Origin: Saccharothrix carnea
GTDB lineage: Bacteria; Actinomycetota; Actinomycetes; Mycobacteriales; Pseudonocardiaceae
Reading direction: 5' to 3'
DNA length: 64,000 nt
Assembly (NCBI RefSeq): GCF_003014735.1
Contig: NZ_PYAX01000015.1
Span: 1-64,000, forward strand
Shown: piece after piece, positions 16,282-24,933 of the stretch
Layout of the letters: each line of letters opens with the position of its first letter
How positions within the stretch are numbered: position 1 is the first letter of the stretch
Translations under genes and position numbers: made by a program
Notes under the pieces: model-generated
Told to the model about the DNA's origin: nothing
The model's database searches: none
The model's input: the letters and a program-made list of their open reading frames with translations, nothing else

Positions 16282-18720
16282 GGTGGTGAAGGTGAAATCG
16301 TCGACGTCGAACAACGCGCCCGCGCCGCCCTTGAACACCAGGTGCAGCGTGGTGGTGCCGGCGGGCCGGTTGGACAGGCTCGCGGTGACGTCGGTGAACG
16401 TGTCCCAGCTCCCGGTCACCGGCACGGTCGCCGTGCCCAGCAGCGTGCCGGTGGGTGATCCGGCCCGCACCTCGATGGTGCCGCCCGCCCCGGCCGACGA
16501 CACCCTCGCGCTGATCGACGTCGCGTCGGACAGCACGTAGGGCTGGAACGCGATCCAGTCGCCGTTGTGGATGTCGCCGACCGTCTTGCCGCCGTGCGCC
16601 GTGGTCTTGTTGTAGACCGCGACGCCGCCGGACGAACCGTGGTGCTCGGCCTGGCGGGTCTTCGGCTGGGTGACGTGCTGGGTGTGCGTGGTGGCGCCGC
16701 TGTTGTCGGTGTACTCCGCGTCCCAGACGCCGAAGATGTTGGCGTTGGGGTCGTGCTCGCCGTCCTGGGGTGTCTGGACGGTGCCCGAGCACCCGAACGC
16801 CTCGGTCAGCTTGTGGCCGTGCGAGTCGTGACCCAGGATGTAGCTGATCTTGACCTTGGCGCAGTCGATCGCACCGTCCTCGGGATCGCTGACGGTGATC
16901 CGGAACGGCACCGCGGCGCCGAAGTCGAACAGCTGCCCGTTCTGCGGCAGGTGGAGCGTGACGGTCGGCGCGGTGTTGCCCACGGTGACCTGCACGCTCG
17001 CCGTGGCGGTCCGACCGGTGCTGTCGGTGACGGTCAGGGTGGCGGTGTAGACGCCGTTGGCCGAGTAGGTGTGCCGCGGGTTGGCCGCCGTCGACGTGCC
17101 GCCGTCGCCGAACCTCCACCCGTAGGTGATGGCGTCGCCGTCCGGGTCGGACGAGCCCGCGGACGAGAAGTTCACCACCAGCGGCGCCTGCCCGGAGGTC
17201 TTGTCCGCGGCGGCCTTCGCGATCGGGGCGAGGCCACCGGTCACGTGCTCGATCCGGTACAGCGCCGAGTTGGCGTCACCGGCGAACCAGCCCGTGCCGT
17301 AGTCCAGCACGTACAGCGCGCCGTCCGGGCCGAACGCGGAGTCCATCACCTGCGTGCCGGTCCACGGGAACGAGGTGATCGCGCCCGGTGTGCCATCGGC
17401 GTTGACCGCGATGTCCTTGATCCACCGCCGGCCGAACTCGGCGGCGAAGAAGTGCCCGTCGTAGGACTGCGGGAACTTCACCGACGAGTTGAGGTTCGGG
17501 TTGTAGCGGTAGACCGGGCCACCCATGGGCGACTCGCTGCCGCAGCCGAGGTCGGGCACGGAGCAGCCGTCGTACTTGATCCAGGCCGCCTTCGCCGCGG
17601 GCAGCGACGGCAGGCCGTTGTTGCGCGGCGAGTTGTTCGTCGGCCCGCCCGCGCAGTTGAACTTGCCGCCGGAGGTGCCGGTGGCGAAGTTGTAGTCGTT
17701 GTAGGTCTCGTCGGTGGTGTTCGACCCGGTGCAGTACGGCCAGCCGTAGAAGCCGGGGCCGGTGATGCGGTTGAACTCCACCTGGCCCGCCGGACCGCGC
17801 GCGGGGTTGGTGGAACCCGCGTCCGGGCCGTAGTCGCCGAGGTAGACGACACCGGTCGCCTTGTCCACGTTGAAGCGGAACGGGTTGCGGAAGCCCATGG
17901 CGTAGATCTCCGGCCGCGTGCCCGCCGTGCCCGGCGCGAACATGTTGCCCGCCGGGACGGAGTAGCCGCCGTCCGCGTTGACCTTGATCCGCAGCAGCTT
18001 GCCGCGCAGGTCGTTGGTGTTGGCCGAGGAGCGCTGGGCGTCGAAGGCGGGGTTGCGGTTGGCCCGCTCGTCGAGCGGGCTGTAGCCGTCTGAGGCGAAC
18101 GGGTTGGTGTCGTCGCCGGTGCTCAGGTAGAGGTTGCCCGCCGCGTCGAAGTCGATGTCGCCGCCGACGTGGCAGCACGTGCCGCGGCTGGCCGGCACGT
18201 CCAGGACCACCTTCTCGCTGGCGCTGTCGAGGGTGCCATCGGCCTTGAGCACGAAGCGGGACAGCCGGTTGACGCCGTTCCACGCGGAGAAGTCGGTGCC
18301 ATCGGACGGCGCGTCACCGGCCGGGGTGGACAGCGGTGGCGCGTAGTAGAGGTAGACGTGGCGGTTGGTGGCGAAGTTCGGGTCGGCGCCGATGCCCTGC
18401 AAGCCCTCTTCGTCGTGCGCGTAGACGGCGAGCTTGCCGGCGACCTTGGTGTTGCCGGCGGCGTCGGTGAGCCGGACCGTGCCGTCCCTGGAGGTGTGCA
18501 GGACCGACCGGTCGGGCAGCACGGTCATCGAGATCGGCTCGCCCATCTCGGCCGCGCCCTTGGCGAGGGTGACCTGCTGGAACGAAGGCGCCGCCGCGCG
18601 GATGGGCGGCGCGGGCGGTTGGGCGGTGGCGGTCGTGGGTACGGCGGTCTGGACCGCGGCGGCCACCAGGAGCAAGGCGGCGGAGGCGAGGCTGGTCCGG
18701 TTACGCGGGGATGTGGCCAT
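15895..18720 (-). CDS. secreted sorbosone-dehydrogenase-type propeller with PKD, CBM6-like and RICIN domains
   Basis: About 941 residues from the ATG at 18720. Signal peptide; a PQQ-dependent glucose/sorbosone-dehydrogenase-type propeller from about 45 to 480 (EEGLQGIGADPNF, CCHVGGDIDFDAAGNLYLS, RNPFRFNVDKATG, DSAFGPDGALYVLDYG); a PKD domain (SSDPDGDAITYGWRFGDG); further beta-domains and a CBM6-like domain (AVYNKTTAHGG, LHLVFKGG); then RICIN. It probably oxidises sugars or sugar ends of polymers outside the cell, though many such proteins lack a proven cofactor. The in-frame extension up to 19434 runs through the neighbouring gene in another frame and is rejected. Confidence 0.85.
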   Translation of the reverse strand: MATSPRNRTSLASAALLLVAAAVQTAVPTTATAQPPAPPIRAAAPSFQQVTLAKGAAEMGEPISMTVLPDRSVLHTSRDGTVRLTDAAGNTKVAGKLAVYAHDEEGLQGIGADPNFATNRHVYLYYAPPLSTPAGDAPSDGTDFSAWNGVNRLSRFVLKADGTLDSASEKVVLDVPASRGTCCHVGGDIDFDAAGNLYLSTGDDTNPFASDGYSPLDERANRNPAFDAQRSSANTNDLRGKLLRIKVNADGGYSVPAGNMFAPGTAGTRPEIYAMGFRNPFRFNVDKATGVVYLGDYGPDAGSTNPARGPAGQVEFNRITGPGFYGWPYCTGSNTTDETYNDYNFATGTSGGKFNCAGGPTNNSPRNNGLPSLPAAKAAWIKYDGCSVPDLGCGSESPMGGPVYRYNPNLNSSVKFPQSYDGHFFAAEFGRRWIKDIAVNADGTPGAITSFPWTGTQVMDSAFGPDGALYVLDYGTGWFAGDANSALYRIEHVTGGLAPIAKAAADKTSGQAPLVVNFSSAGSSDPDGDAITYGWRFGDGGTSTAANPRHTYSANGVYTATLTVTDSTGRTATASVQVTVGNTAPTVTLHLPQNGQLFDFGAAVPFRITVSDPEDGAIDCAKVKISYILGHDSHGHKLTEAFGCSGTVQTPQDGEHDPNANIFGVWDAEYTDNSGATTHTQHVTQPKTRQAEHHGSSGGVAVYNKTTAHGGKTVGDIHNGDWIAFQPYVLSDATSISARVSSAGAGGTIEVRAGSPTGTLLGTATVPVTGSWDTFTDVTASLSNRPAGTTTLHLVFKGGAGALFDVDDFTFTTGSRTGPITGLGGKCVDVSGGNTADGTKVQLWTCNNTSAQQWTASADGSLRALGKCLDVKSGGTVNGTVTQLWTCNGSGAQQWVAHSDGTLRNPQSGRCLDAANNSSADGTVLHIWDCLGAANQKWTAP

Positions 18721-18768
18721 CCTGGTGTCGTCCTTCCAGACGTCACTGTCCGAACGGGGTCGAGGGGT

Positions 18769-18800
18769 GGTTCGCCGGCCGGCAGGGCGGCCGGCGAACC
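18769..18800. terminator. 13-bp stem hairpin
   Basis: GGTTCGCCGGCCG (18769-18781) and its complement (18788-18800) with a 6-base loop lie between the two propeller genes, 16 bases after the stop at 18816. It may attenuate rather than end transcription into the next gene. Confidence 0.7.
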
Positions 18801-18815
18801 CGCGGATCACCGCGA

Positions 18816-19200
18816 TCAGGGCAGCACCCACTTCTGGTTGCCCACGTTGAGGCAGTCCCAGATGTGCAGCACGGTGCCGTCCGCGGAGTTGTTCCCCGCC
18901 GCGTCCAGGCAACGGCCCGACCTCGTGTTCCTCAGCGAGTTGTCGGGCTGCGCGACCCACTGCTGGGCGCCGGTGCCGTTGCACGTCCACAGCTGCGTCA
19001 CCGTGCCGTTGGCCGTGGCGCCGGCGCTCACGTCGAGGCACTTGCCGAACGCGCGGACCGTCCCGTCCGTGGACACCGTCCACTGCTGCGCGGCCGTGCT
19101 GTTGCACGTCCACAGCTGGACCTTCGTCCCGTCCGCCGTGCCCGCGTTGTCGACGTCCACGCACTTGCCGGCGAGACCGGTGATCCGCCCGGTGCGGGCG
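18816..19200 (-). repeat. RICIN module DNA repeat, copy 3 of 3
   Basis: Third copy of the about 390-base RICIN-coding segment, at the 3' end of the PA14-propeller gene, with the same domain boundaries (starts at ITGLAGKCVDV). Confidence 0.75.
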
Positions 19201-21206
19201 ACGGTGCCCGGCATGACGTTGAGCGTGTACCAGGCCTCGGTGCTCCACAGCGACTTGCCGGACTCGGAGGTGAACGGCCGGGGCGAGCGCAGGTGCACCA
19301 CGTGGCCGTTGCGCAGGCCGGAGAGCAGGACGGTGACCTTCTTGCGGTCGGCGGACGGCGTCGCCGACTGCACGGTCAGCGTCTGCTGGTCCAGCTTCGG
19401 GCCGCCGTAGGCGGCGGTCGCCTGGTAGCGCCACTGCGTCGCCCGGTACTTGGCGGCCAGGTCCTGCACCGTCTGGGCGGACAGCGGTTGGGTGTACTCC
19501 AGCTCGAACCCGCCCGGGATCGCGCGCATGGCGACGACGTCGAACGCGTCCGCGCCGTTGGGCGTCAGCTTCTGCAGGCCGAAGTTCAGCTTGCCGTTCT
19601 GCCCCCAGTTGCCGCCCGCGCCGATGCCGCCGGTGTAGATCGCGCCGTCCGGGCCGAGGCTGATGCGGCTCACGCCCGATTCGAGGCCCTGGGTCATGCG
19701 GAACACCGCGCCCTGGTACTCGCCGTCGACCTTCTCCAGGAAACCGCGTTGCAGGCCGCCGTAGGTGACGTCACCGAAGATCATCTGCCCGGCGAACGGG
19801 CCGGTGGTCAGCTGCACCGGGTTGCTCGGCGAGTTCGCGATCTCGTTCTGCGGCAACCACAGCACCGGCGCGGTGATCGCGCGGTTGTCGAATCGACCGG
19901 TGGGGTTGGTGTAGTGGTTGAAGAAGCGGTCCTGCTTGATGTGGACCAGCTTCGACGACGGCAGCCAGCCACCCTGGTTGTCGGTGGCGAAGATGCCGCC
20001 TTCGGGGCCCCAGCCGATGCCGTGGGGCGTGCGCAGCCCACCGGCGATGTAGGTGACGGCCCCGGTCGCCTTGTCCACCTTGACCGTCGTGCCTCGGTCG
20101 GGCGCGGGCTGGGGATCGGTGGTGGCGCCACCGAGGTTGATCGACACCGACAGGTTCAGGTAGAACGCGCCGTCCCGGTACAGCATCCCGAACGCGAACT
20201 CGTGGAAGTTGCCGCCGTACGGCCAGGTCGCGACGCGACGGTAGCTGTCGGTGATCCAGTCGCCGTTGGTGTCGTTCAGCTCGGTCAGCCCGGTCTTCTC
20301 CGACACGTACAGCTTGCCGTCGACGTACTTGATCCCCATCGGCTCCTGGAGACCGGAGGCGATCCGCTGCGTGCGGACCTTCGTGGGATCGGTGGCGCCG
20401 GTGACGCCGCTGATCAGGTGCACCTCGCCCACCTTGGTGTTCGAGCCACCCCAGGTGGTGATCGCGAGACGACCGTCCGGCAGCCAGTCCATGCCGCTGA
20501 CCTGCGGCTCGAACCCGGACGGGCGCAGGTTGGTCAGCGTGTAGGCCGGGTGCACGCCGGTCAGCGGCAGGCCGTCGCCCGGCGAGTCGGCGCCACCCTC
20601 GCAGTCCTTGCGGCCCGGGGCGGTCACCCGGACCACGCCCGCGTCGGTGCTCAGCACGGAGTTCGGCACGACGCTGAACCCGGACGCGCCGGGTGGCTGC
20701 CACTCCAGGGTGATCTGCTGCCCGCCCACGTTGTCGAAGTGGTCGATGCGCAGCGCGTGGTAGCCGGTCCCGAGCTGGATCGAGCCGTCCTTCGGCGTGG
20801 CCCCGTGCAGGCCGTCGTGGTCGACGACCAGCGTGTTGCCGATCCGCAGCCGTGCGCCGTCGTCGCTGGTGAGGCGGAAGTTGTGCACACCGGCGGCAGT
20901 GATGTTGATGTTGCCCGTGACCTCGGACATGAACCGGTCACCGAGGCCGAAGTCGGCGGTGGTCGTCCAGTTGACCGACGGCATGAGCTTGTCGACGTTG
21001 GGCGTCTGGGCGGCCTTGAGCGTGCAGAGCCTGCTGAGCTCGGTCTGCAGGTCGAAGACCCGCAGCGTCACCCCCGGCTCCTGGGGCGGGGGCGCCGCCG
21101 CTCGCGCGGACGACGTGATGGACAGCGACGCGGCTGCGACCAACGCTATCGAGAACAGTGATCCGGCGGCGCGAGGCCATCGGGTGTGGCGGGCAGGGAA
21201 GGACAT
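18816..21206 (-). CDS. secreted PA14-propeller-RICIN protein
   Basis: 796 residues, GGGAG upstream of the ATG. The signal peptide ends S-A-R-A-A. A PA14-like carbohydrate-binding domain covers about 40-170 (VHNFRLTSDDGARLRIGN, HALRIDHFDN). A glucose/sorbosone-dehydrogenase-like beta-propeller extends to about 560 (FEPQVSGMDWLPDGRLAITT, LQEPMGIKYVDGKLYVSE, GGLRTPHGIGWGPEGG). A linker domain and a RICIN module end the protein. It is first in a three-gene unit (PA14-propeller, PKD-propeller, ThuA-DUF1080), suggesting combined extracellular oxidation and cleavage of glycosides. The substrate is unknown. Confidence 0.84.
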   Translation of the reverse strand: MSFPARHTRWPRAAGSLFSIALVAAASLSITSSARAAAPPPQEPGVTLRVFDLQTELSRLCTLKAAQTPNVDKLMPSVNWTTTADFGLGDRFMSEVTGNINITAAGVHNFRLTSDDGARLRIGNTLVVDHDGLHGATPKDGSIQLGTGYHALRIDHFDNVGGQQITLEWQPPGASGFSVVPNSVLSTDAGVVRVTAPGRKDCEGGADSPGDGLPLTGVHPAYTLTNLRPSGFEPQVSGMDWLPDGRLAITTWGGSNTKVGEVHLISGVTGATDPTKVRTQRIASGLQEPMGIKYVDGKLYVSEKTGLTELNDTNGDWITDSYRRVATWPYGGNFHEFAFGMLYRDGAFYLNLSVSINLGGATTDPQPAPDRGTTVKVDKATGAVTYIAGGLRTPHGIGWGPEGGIFATDNQGGWLPSSKLVHIKQDRFFNHYTNPTGRFDNRAITAPVLWLPQNEIANSPSNPVQLTTGPFAGQMIFGDVTYGGLQRGFLEKVDGEYQGAVFRMTQGLESGVSRISLGPDGAIYTGGIGAGGNWGQNGKLNFGLQKLTPNGADAFDVVAMRAIPGGFELEYTQPLSAQTVQDLAAKYRATQWRYQATAAYGGPKLDQQTLTVQSATPSADRKKVTVLLSGLRNGHVVHLRSPRPFTSESGKSLWSTEAWYTLNVMPGTVARTGRITGLAGKCVDVDNAGTADGTKVQLWTCNSTAAQQWTVSTDGTVRAFGKCLDVSAGATANGTVTQLWTCNGTGAQQWVAQPDNSLRNTRSGRCLDAAGNNSADGTVLHIWDCLNVGNQKWVLP

Positions 21207-21553
21207 CGGTGGCGCTCCCTTGGACTAAGCCGGTGAGCAGGGGACTCGACTCGGCAAGGGGTTCGGTGTTGCCGTGACCCAGCGCAGTGGAGCTGTTACT
21301 GGGGTCACACCAGCCAGGCGACGGTAAGGCGACTTTTGTACGGGGTCAACGAAAGACTGTTCAAGATAGACAAAAGTACGTCAATTGACCGCGCGAGCGG
21401 CGGCATTCGGCCGCAGAACCTTCGTCGGCTCGGCGTCGTGGGAGCTGCCCGTCGCCGGTGGCGGACGAGCCGCGTCAACGCCGGGAAATCCCGTGACCCG
21501 AACGAATTCCGGCGGTTCCCGGCTCCGGAGGAGGCACACCGGGGGGAGCGCTA
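21207..21553. other. non-coding upstream region of the propeller operon
   Basis: About 350 bases without a credible gene between the PA14-propeller start and the hairpins that follow GH76. The middle (21300-21400) is distinctly AT-richer than its surroundings and holds the dyads listed separately. The rest shows nothing recognisable. Confidence 0.6.
21328..21389. promoter_or_regulatory. AT-rich dyads, likely promoter/operator of the propeller operon
   Basis: ACTTTTGT (about 21330-21337) and ACAAAAGT (about 21370-21377) are inverted copies about 32 bases apart. A perfect 10-base palindrome GTCAATTGAC lies at 21380-21389. They sit about 120-180 bases upstream of the minus-strand start at 21206 in the only AT-rich stretch of the intergenic region, as expected for a promoter with operator. 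Confidence 0.45.
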
Positions 21554-21622
21554 CCGGCAGGCGCGGACTGGCGCGGGAGGCCGCGCCTGCCGGTGGTCCG
21601 CCCTCGGGCAGGAGGGCGGACC
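21554..21622. terminator. two tandem hairpins after GH76
   Basis: CCGGCAGGCGCGG (21554-21566) pairs with 21581-21593, and GGTCCGCCCTC (21595-21605) pairs with 21612-21622. Both are perfect stems directly 3' of the GH76 stop at 21625. Confidence 0.8.
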
Positions 21623-21624
21623 GG

Positions 21625-23178
21625 TCAGCTCGCGGCGTTCATCAGGTCCACCGCGCTGTGCTGGCGGGCCGCGTCGCTGCGCTGGAACGGCCCGGCCCAC
21701 GGCTGGTCGTAGGAGTCGCTGCCGGAGCGGTCGCGCGCGTGGGCCGTGTCCGCCTGCCGCTTGAGGTACGCGGTGTACGGGCGGTCCGGCAGCGCCTGGT
21801 TCAGCTTCCCGAGACCCCGCACGAAGGCGCCCTTGAACGACGGGACGTCACCGCCGCCACCGTCGTCGAACACGATCCCGCCCGGGTTGAGCGCGGGACT
21901 CGTGGTCGAGGCGTTGGCCAGCGTCCGCGCCCGCGTGAGGTACGCCTGGTCGCCGGTGGCGCGGTGCAGCTCGGTCAGCGCGGCCAGCGGCACGCCCTGG
22001 TTGTAGCTCCACGGCGTCTGGCCGTTGTTGCGGCAGGTCGACGTGACCAGGCCGTCGTTGACCAGGTTCGAGCCGTTGATCATCCCGCTGTTCTCGAACC
22101 ACCGCCAGCCGTCCCGGGCGCGCTGCACGTAGGTCGTGTCACCGGGCAGCCGGTTGTGCAGGGCGGCGTTGAGCTGGACGTACAGCGAGTTGGCGATGGC
22201 GTTCTTGTAGGTCCGGCTCGAGGTCCACCAGATGCCGCCGCCGCAGGTGGGGTCCCAGTAGCGGTGGATGTGGTCGGCGCCGACGCGGGCGGTGTCGAGG
22301 TAGCGGCGGTCGCCGGTCAGGTCGTAGGCGGCGAGCCACGTCAGTCCCCACCAGGCGACGTCGTCGTTGTACTCGTTGATGAAGTTGCCGTCCCAGGCGG
22401 TGCGGTTGAGGTCGAAGGTGCGGGCGATGGCGTAGCGGTAGGACCCCATGCCGCTCACCCGCGCGTTGTCGATGATCGCGTTGAGCGCGTTGGCGGCGTT
22501 CCACCAGCCGGTGGTGTCGAACAGGCCGGTACTCAGGTTGTAACGCTGCATCAGGGCGGTGGCCGCGGCCGTGCGGCGGTCCCAGGCGTTCCAGGTGGTG
22601 CGGTACCAGCTCGTGCAGGCGATGGTCGACGACCCGGAGGGCTGGCCGCAGGCTCGCAGCAGCCCGACGCGCAGGCCGGCCCAGTCGTCCACGTTGTGCA
22701 TGAGCGTCCGCCAGCCGCCGTAGCCCGCCGGTGTCGTGGTCGAGCCGAGCTTCGGTTCCCACGTCACGCCGGCGTCGTAGGAGCGGTCCAGCCAGACCGA
22801 GTCGCCCTGACCGCCGCCGCTGATCACCGCCCAGCCCATGGTCTCGGTGCTGTCGAAGTGCAGCGCGACCCGGCGGGTTCCGGCGGGCACGGACTGGGCG
22901 ACCCGCTCCCCCGCCGAGAGCGCGGGATCACGGCCGTCGCAGTGGGTGTTGCAGATCGGGGCGAGGACGGTGGGCGGTGCCGCCGCCGTCGCCGGTCGGG
23001 TGCGGGACCGGTGCGCGCCGGGCGGCAGGAAGGGATCCCGGTCGTCGCAGTAGCTGTCGCAGGGCGCGACCGCCGGTGGCGGCGCCGCGGAGGTCGGTTG
23101 TGGTGGTGCGGCGGTCGACGTGTCGGGAACGACCATCAACGACAGCACCAGGGATGCTCGGACAACGATGTTCGGCAT
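21625..23178 (-). CDS. secreted GH76 alpha-1,6-mannanase-type glycoside hydrolase
   Basis: About 517 residues from the ATG at 23178 (GGGAGG six bases upstream). Signal peptide, then a short region with two Cys-rich D-R-D-P repeats (DSYCDDRDPFLPPG, NTHCDGRDPALSAG) and a small beta segment. The GH76 (alpha/alpha)6 barrel starts near residue 180 and carries the signature acid pair in EYNDDVAWWGLTWLAAYDLTG. GH76 enzymes cut alpha-1,6-mannan of fungal or mycobacterial walls. It has its own LacI-type operator just upstream, so it may be controlled with or apart from the GH13/ABC operon. Confidence 0.88.
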   Translation of the reverse strand: MPNIVVRASLVLSLMVVPDTSTAAPPQPTSAAPPPAVAPCDSYCDDRDPFLPPGAHRSRTRPATAAAPPTVLAPICNTHCDGRDPALSAGERVAQSVPAGTRRVALHFDSTETMGWAVISGGGQGDSVWLDRSYDAGVTWEPKLGSTTTPAGYGGWRTLMHNVDDWAGLRVGLLRACGQPSGSSTIACTSWYRTTWNAWDRRTAAATALMQRYNLSTGLFDTTGWWNAANALNAIIDNARVSGMGSYRYAIARTFDLNRTAWDGNFINEYNDDVAWWGLTWLAAYDLTGDRRYLDTARVGADHIHRYWDPTCGGGIWWTSSRTYKNAIANSLYVQLNAALHNRLPGDTTYVQRARDGWRWFENSGMINGSNLVNDGLVTSTCRNNGQTPWSYNQGVPLAALTELHRATGDQAYLTRARTLANASTTSPALNPGGIVFDDGGGGDVPSFKGAFVRGLGKLNQALPDRPYTAYLKRQADTAHARDRSGSDSYDQPWAGPFQRSDAARQHSAVDLMNAAS

Positions 23179-23217
23179 GGGACCTCCCAGCAGGGGTGGG
23201 TGGCCGAGAAGAGAGCG

Positions 23218-23231
23218 TGAGAACGCTCTCA
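23218..23231. promoter_or_regulatory. LacI-type operator upstream of GH76
   Basis: TGAGAACGCTCTCA is a near-palindrome (12 of 14 bases) with a central CG, embedded in a perfect GAGAGCG-N6-CGCTCTC repeat (23211-23230). LacI-family operators in actinomycetes have this form. It lies 40 bases upstream of the GH76 start and overlaps the stop codon of the preceding GH13 gene. Confidence 0.6.
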
Positions 23232-24839
23232 CACCGAGGCTAGGTTCGTTCGCGACGAAGCGTCAACACCACCGACCCGCCACCAGATCGTCGTGTCGGG
23301 TGGCACGCTCGTGCGGTGGCCGTCGTGGTGCACCGGGCCGCTGGCCACGAGGACGCGGTCGACTCCGCCGGTCTCGATGGTGCAAGGCAGGTCGCCCAGG
23401 TTGACCGTGCAGCGCGTGGTGCCGCGTTGGAACGCGAGCACCCCCGACGCGGTGGCCGGCCAGACCAGATCGCCGTGCAGGGTCTTGCGGACCGCCAGCG
23501 CGGCGCGGTACATCTCCAGGGTCGAAGCCGGATCTCCGGTCTGGGCGGCGACCGTGTACTCGCCCCAGTGCGGGGGTTGGGGCAGCCACGTGCGGGTGCC
23601 GGGTGGGCTGAAGCCGTAGGGCGGTCGCGTTCCCCGCCAGGGCAGCGGGATCCGGCAACCGTCGCGGAACCCGTCACGGCCGCCCGTGCGGGCGAACGCG
23701 GGGTCGCGGCGCGCGTGCGGCGGCAGGTCGCGCACTTCGGGCAGGCCCAGCTCCTCCCCCTGGTAGAGGTAGGCCGAGCCGGGCAGCGCCAGCATCAGCA
23801 GGGTCGCCGCGCGGGCCCGGCGCAGCCCCGTCCGCGGGTCGGCGTCGGGGGCGAGCCTGGTGGCGTGGCGCACCACGTCGTGGTTGGACAGCACCCAGGT
23901 CGCGGGTGCGCCCACGGCGGACATGGCGCTCAGGGAGTCGTCGATGACCCCGCGCAACGCGACCGGGTCCCACGGGCAGGTCAGGTAGTGGAAGTTGAAC
24001 GCCTGGTGCAGCTCGTCGGGCCGCACGTAGCGGGCGGTGCGCGTCAACGTCGGGCCCCACGCCTCGGCCACGGCCACCCGCTCGCCCGGGTAGGCGTCCA
24101 GGATCCGCCGCCAGTCGCGGTAGATGTCGTGGACGCCGTCCTGGTCCCAGAACGGGGTGGCGGTCAGGTCCAGCAGGTGGGTGGGCACGCCGTGGTCGGG
24201 CAGCCCGGGTGCCTTGGCCAGGCCGTGGGCCACGTCGACGCGGAAGCCGTCCACGCCCAGGTCCAACCAGTGGCGCAGCACGGACCGGAACTCCTCGGCG
24301 ACGGCCGGGTGCGTCCAGTCGAAGTCGGGTTGGTCGGGCGAGAACAGGTGCAGGTACCAGTCGCCGGGCGTGCCGTCCGGGTTCGTGGTGCGGGTCCACG
24401 CCGGGCCGCCGAACAGCGACCGCCAGTCGTTGGGCGGCCCGTCACCGCGGCCGGGCCGGAACAGGTAGCGGGCGCGGTGGTCGGAGTCCGGCGAGGCCAG
24501 GGCCTCGCGGAACCACGGGTGGCGGGACGAGGAGTGGTTGGGCACCAGGTCCACGATGACGCGCAGGCCGAGGTCGTGTGCGTCGGCGAGCAGTGCCCGC
24601 GCGTCGGCCGCGGTCCCGAACAGCGGGTCGACCGCGCGGTAGTCCTCGACGTCGTAGCCGCAGTCGGCCTGCGGGCTGAGGTAGAACGGCGACAACCACA
24701 CCGCGTCCACGCCCAGCGAACGCAGGTACGGCAGTCGGGATCGCACTCCGGGCAGGTCGCCCACGCCGTCGCCACCGGAGTCGGCGAAGCTGTGCGGGTA
24801 GACCTGGTAGAACACGGCGTCACGCCACCAGGGGGTCAT
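23229..24839 (-). CDS. GH13 alpha-glucosidase / oligo-1,6-glucosidase
   Basis: About 536 residues from the ATG at 24839, no signal peptide, so cytosolic. GH13 regions: VDLVPNHSS, GFRVDVAHG (nucleophile Asp), VAEAWGP (acid/base Glu) and LSNHDVVRH (third Asp). The start MTPWWRDAVFYQVYPHSFAD is typical of alpha-glucosidases acting on isomalto- or other alpha-linked oligosaccharides. It lies downstream of GH87 in the same direction, separated by a hairpin, and would finish hydrolysis of imported oligosaccharides. Confidence 0.9.
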   Translation of the reverse strand: MTPWWRDAVFYQVYPHSFADSGGDGVGDLPGVRSRLPYLRSLGVDAVWLSPFYLSPQADCGYDVEDYRAVDPLFGTAADARALLADAHDLGLRVIVDLVPNHSSSRHPWFREALASPDSDHRARYLFRPGRGDGPPNDWRSLFGGPAWTRTTNPDGTPGDWYLHLFSPDQPDFDWTHPAVAEEFRSVLRHWLDLGVDGFRVDVAHGLAKAPGLPDHGVPTHLLDLTATPFWDQDGVHDIYRDWRRILDAYPGERVAVAEAWGPTLTRTARYVRPDELHQAFNFHYLTCPWDPVALRGVIDDSLSAMSAVGAPATWVLSNHDVVRHATRLAPDADPRTGLRRARAATLLMLALPGSAYLYQGEELGLPEVRDLPPHARRDPAFARTGGRDGFRDGCRIPLPWRGTRPPYGFSPPGTRTWLPQPPHWGEYTVAAQTGDPASTLEMYRAALAVRKTLHGDLVWPATASGVLAFQRGTTRCTVNLGDLPCTIETGGVDRVLVASGPVHHDGHRTSVPPDTTIWWRVGGVDASSRTNLASV

Positions 24840-24890
24840 TCGTCGCACTTTCGGGTCTGTGGCGGTTTTCTCGCCTGGGTCCGGGCCGGT

Positions 24891-24927
24891 GGTGCGACCC
24901 CGCCGAAGTCACGCGCGGGGTCGCACC
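24891..24927. terminator. 13-bp stem hairpin after GH87
   Basis: GGTGCGACCCCGC (24891-24903) and its complement (24915-24927) lie seven bases past the GH87 stop on the minus strand. Confidence 0.7.
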
Positions 24928-24933
24928 GGTAAT

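Noticed and set aside
14163..19200. RICIN repeats as CRISPR or transposable element
   Set aside because: The repeats are long, coding and end at protein domain boundaries, with no spacers or mobility genes.
18721..19434. N-terminal extension of the PKD-propeller protein
   Set aside because: The extra 238 residues overlap the upstream RICIN coding region in another frame; signal peptide begins at the ATG at 18720.
18711..21161. 816-residue plus-strand open frame opposite the PA14-propeller gene
   Set aside because: Antisense shadow; the minus frame has signal peptide, PA14, propeller and RICIN domains and a ribosome-binding site.
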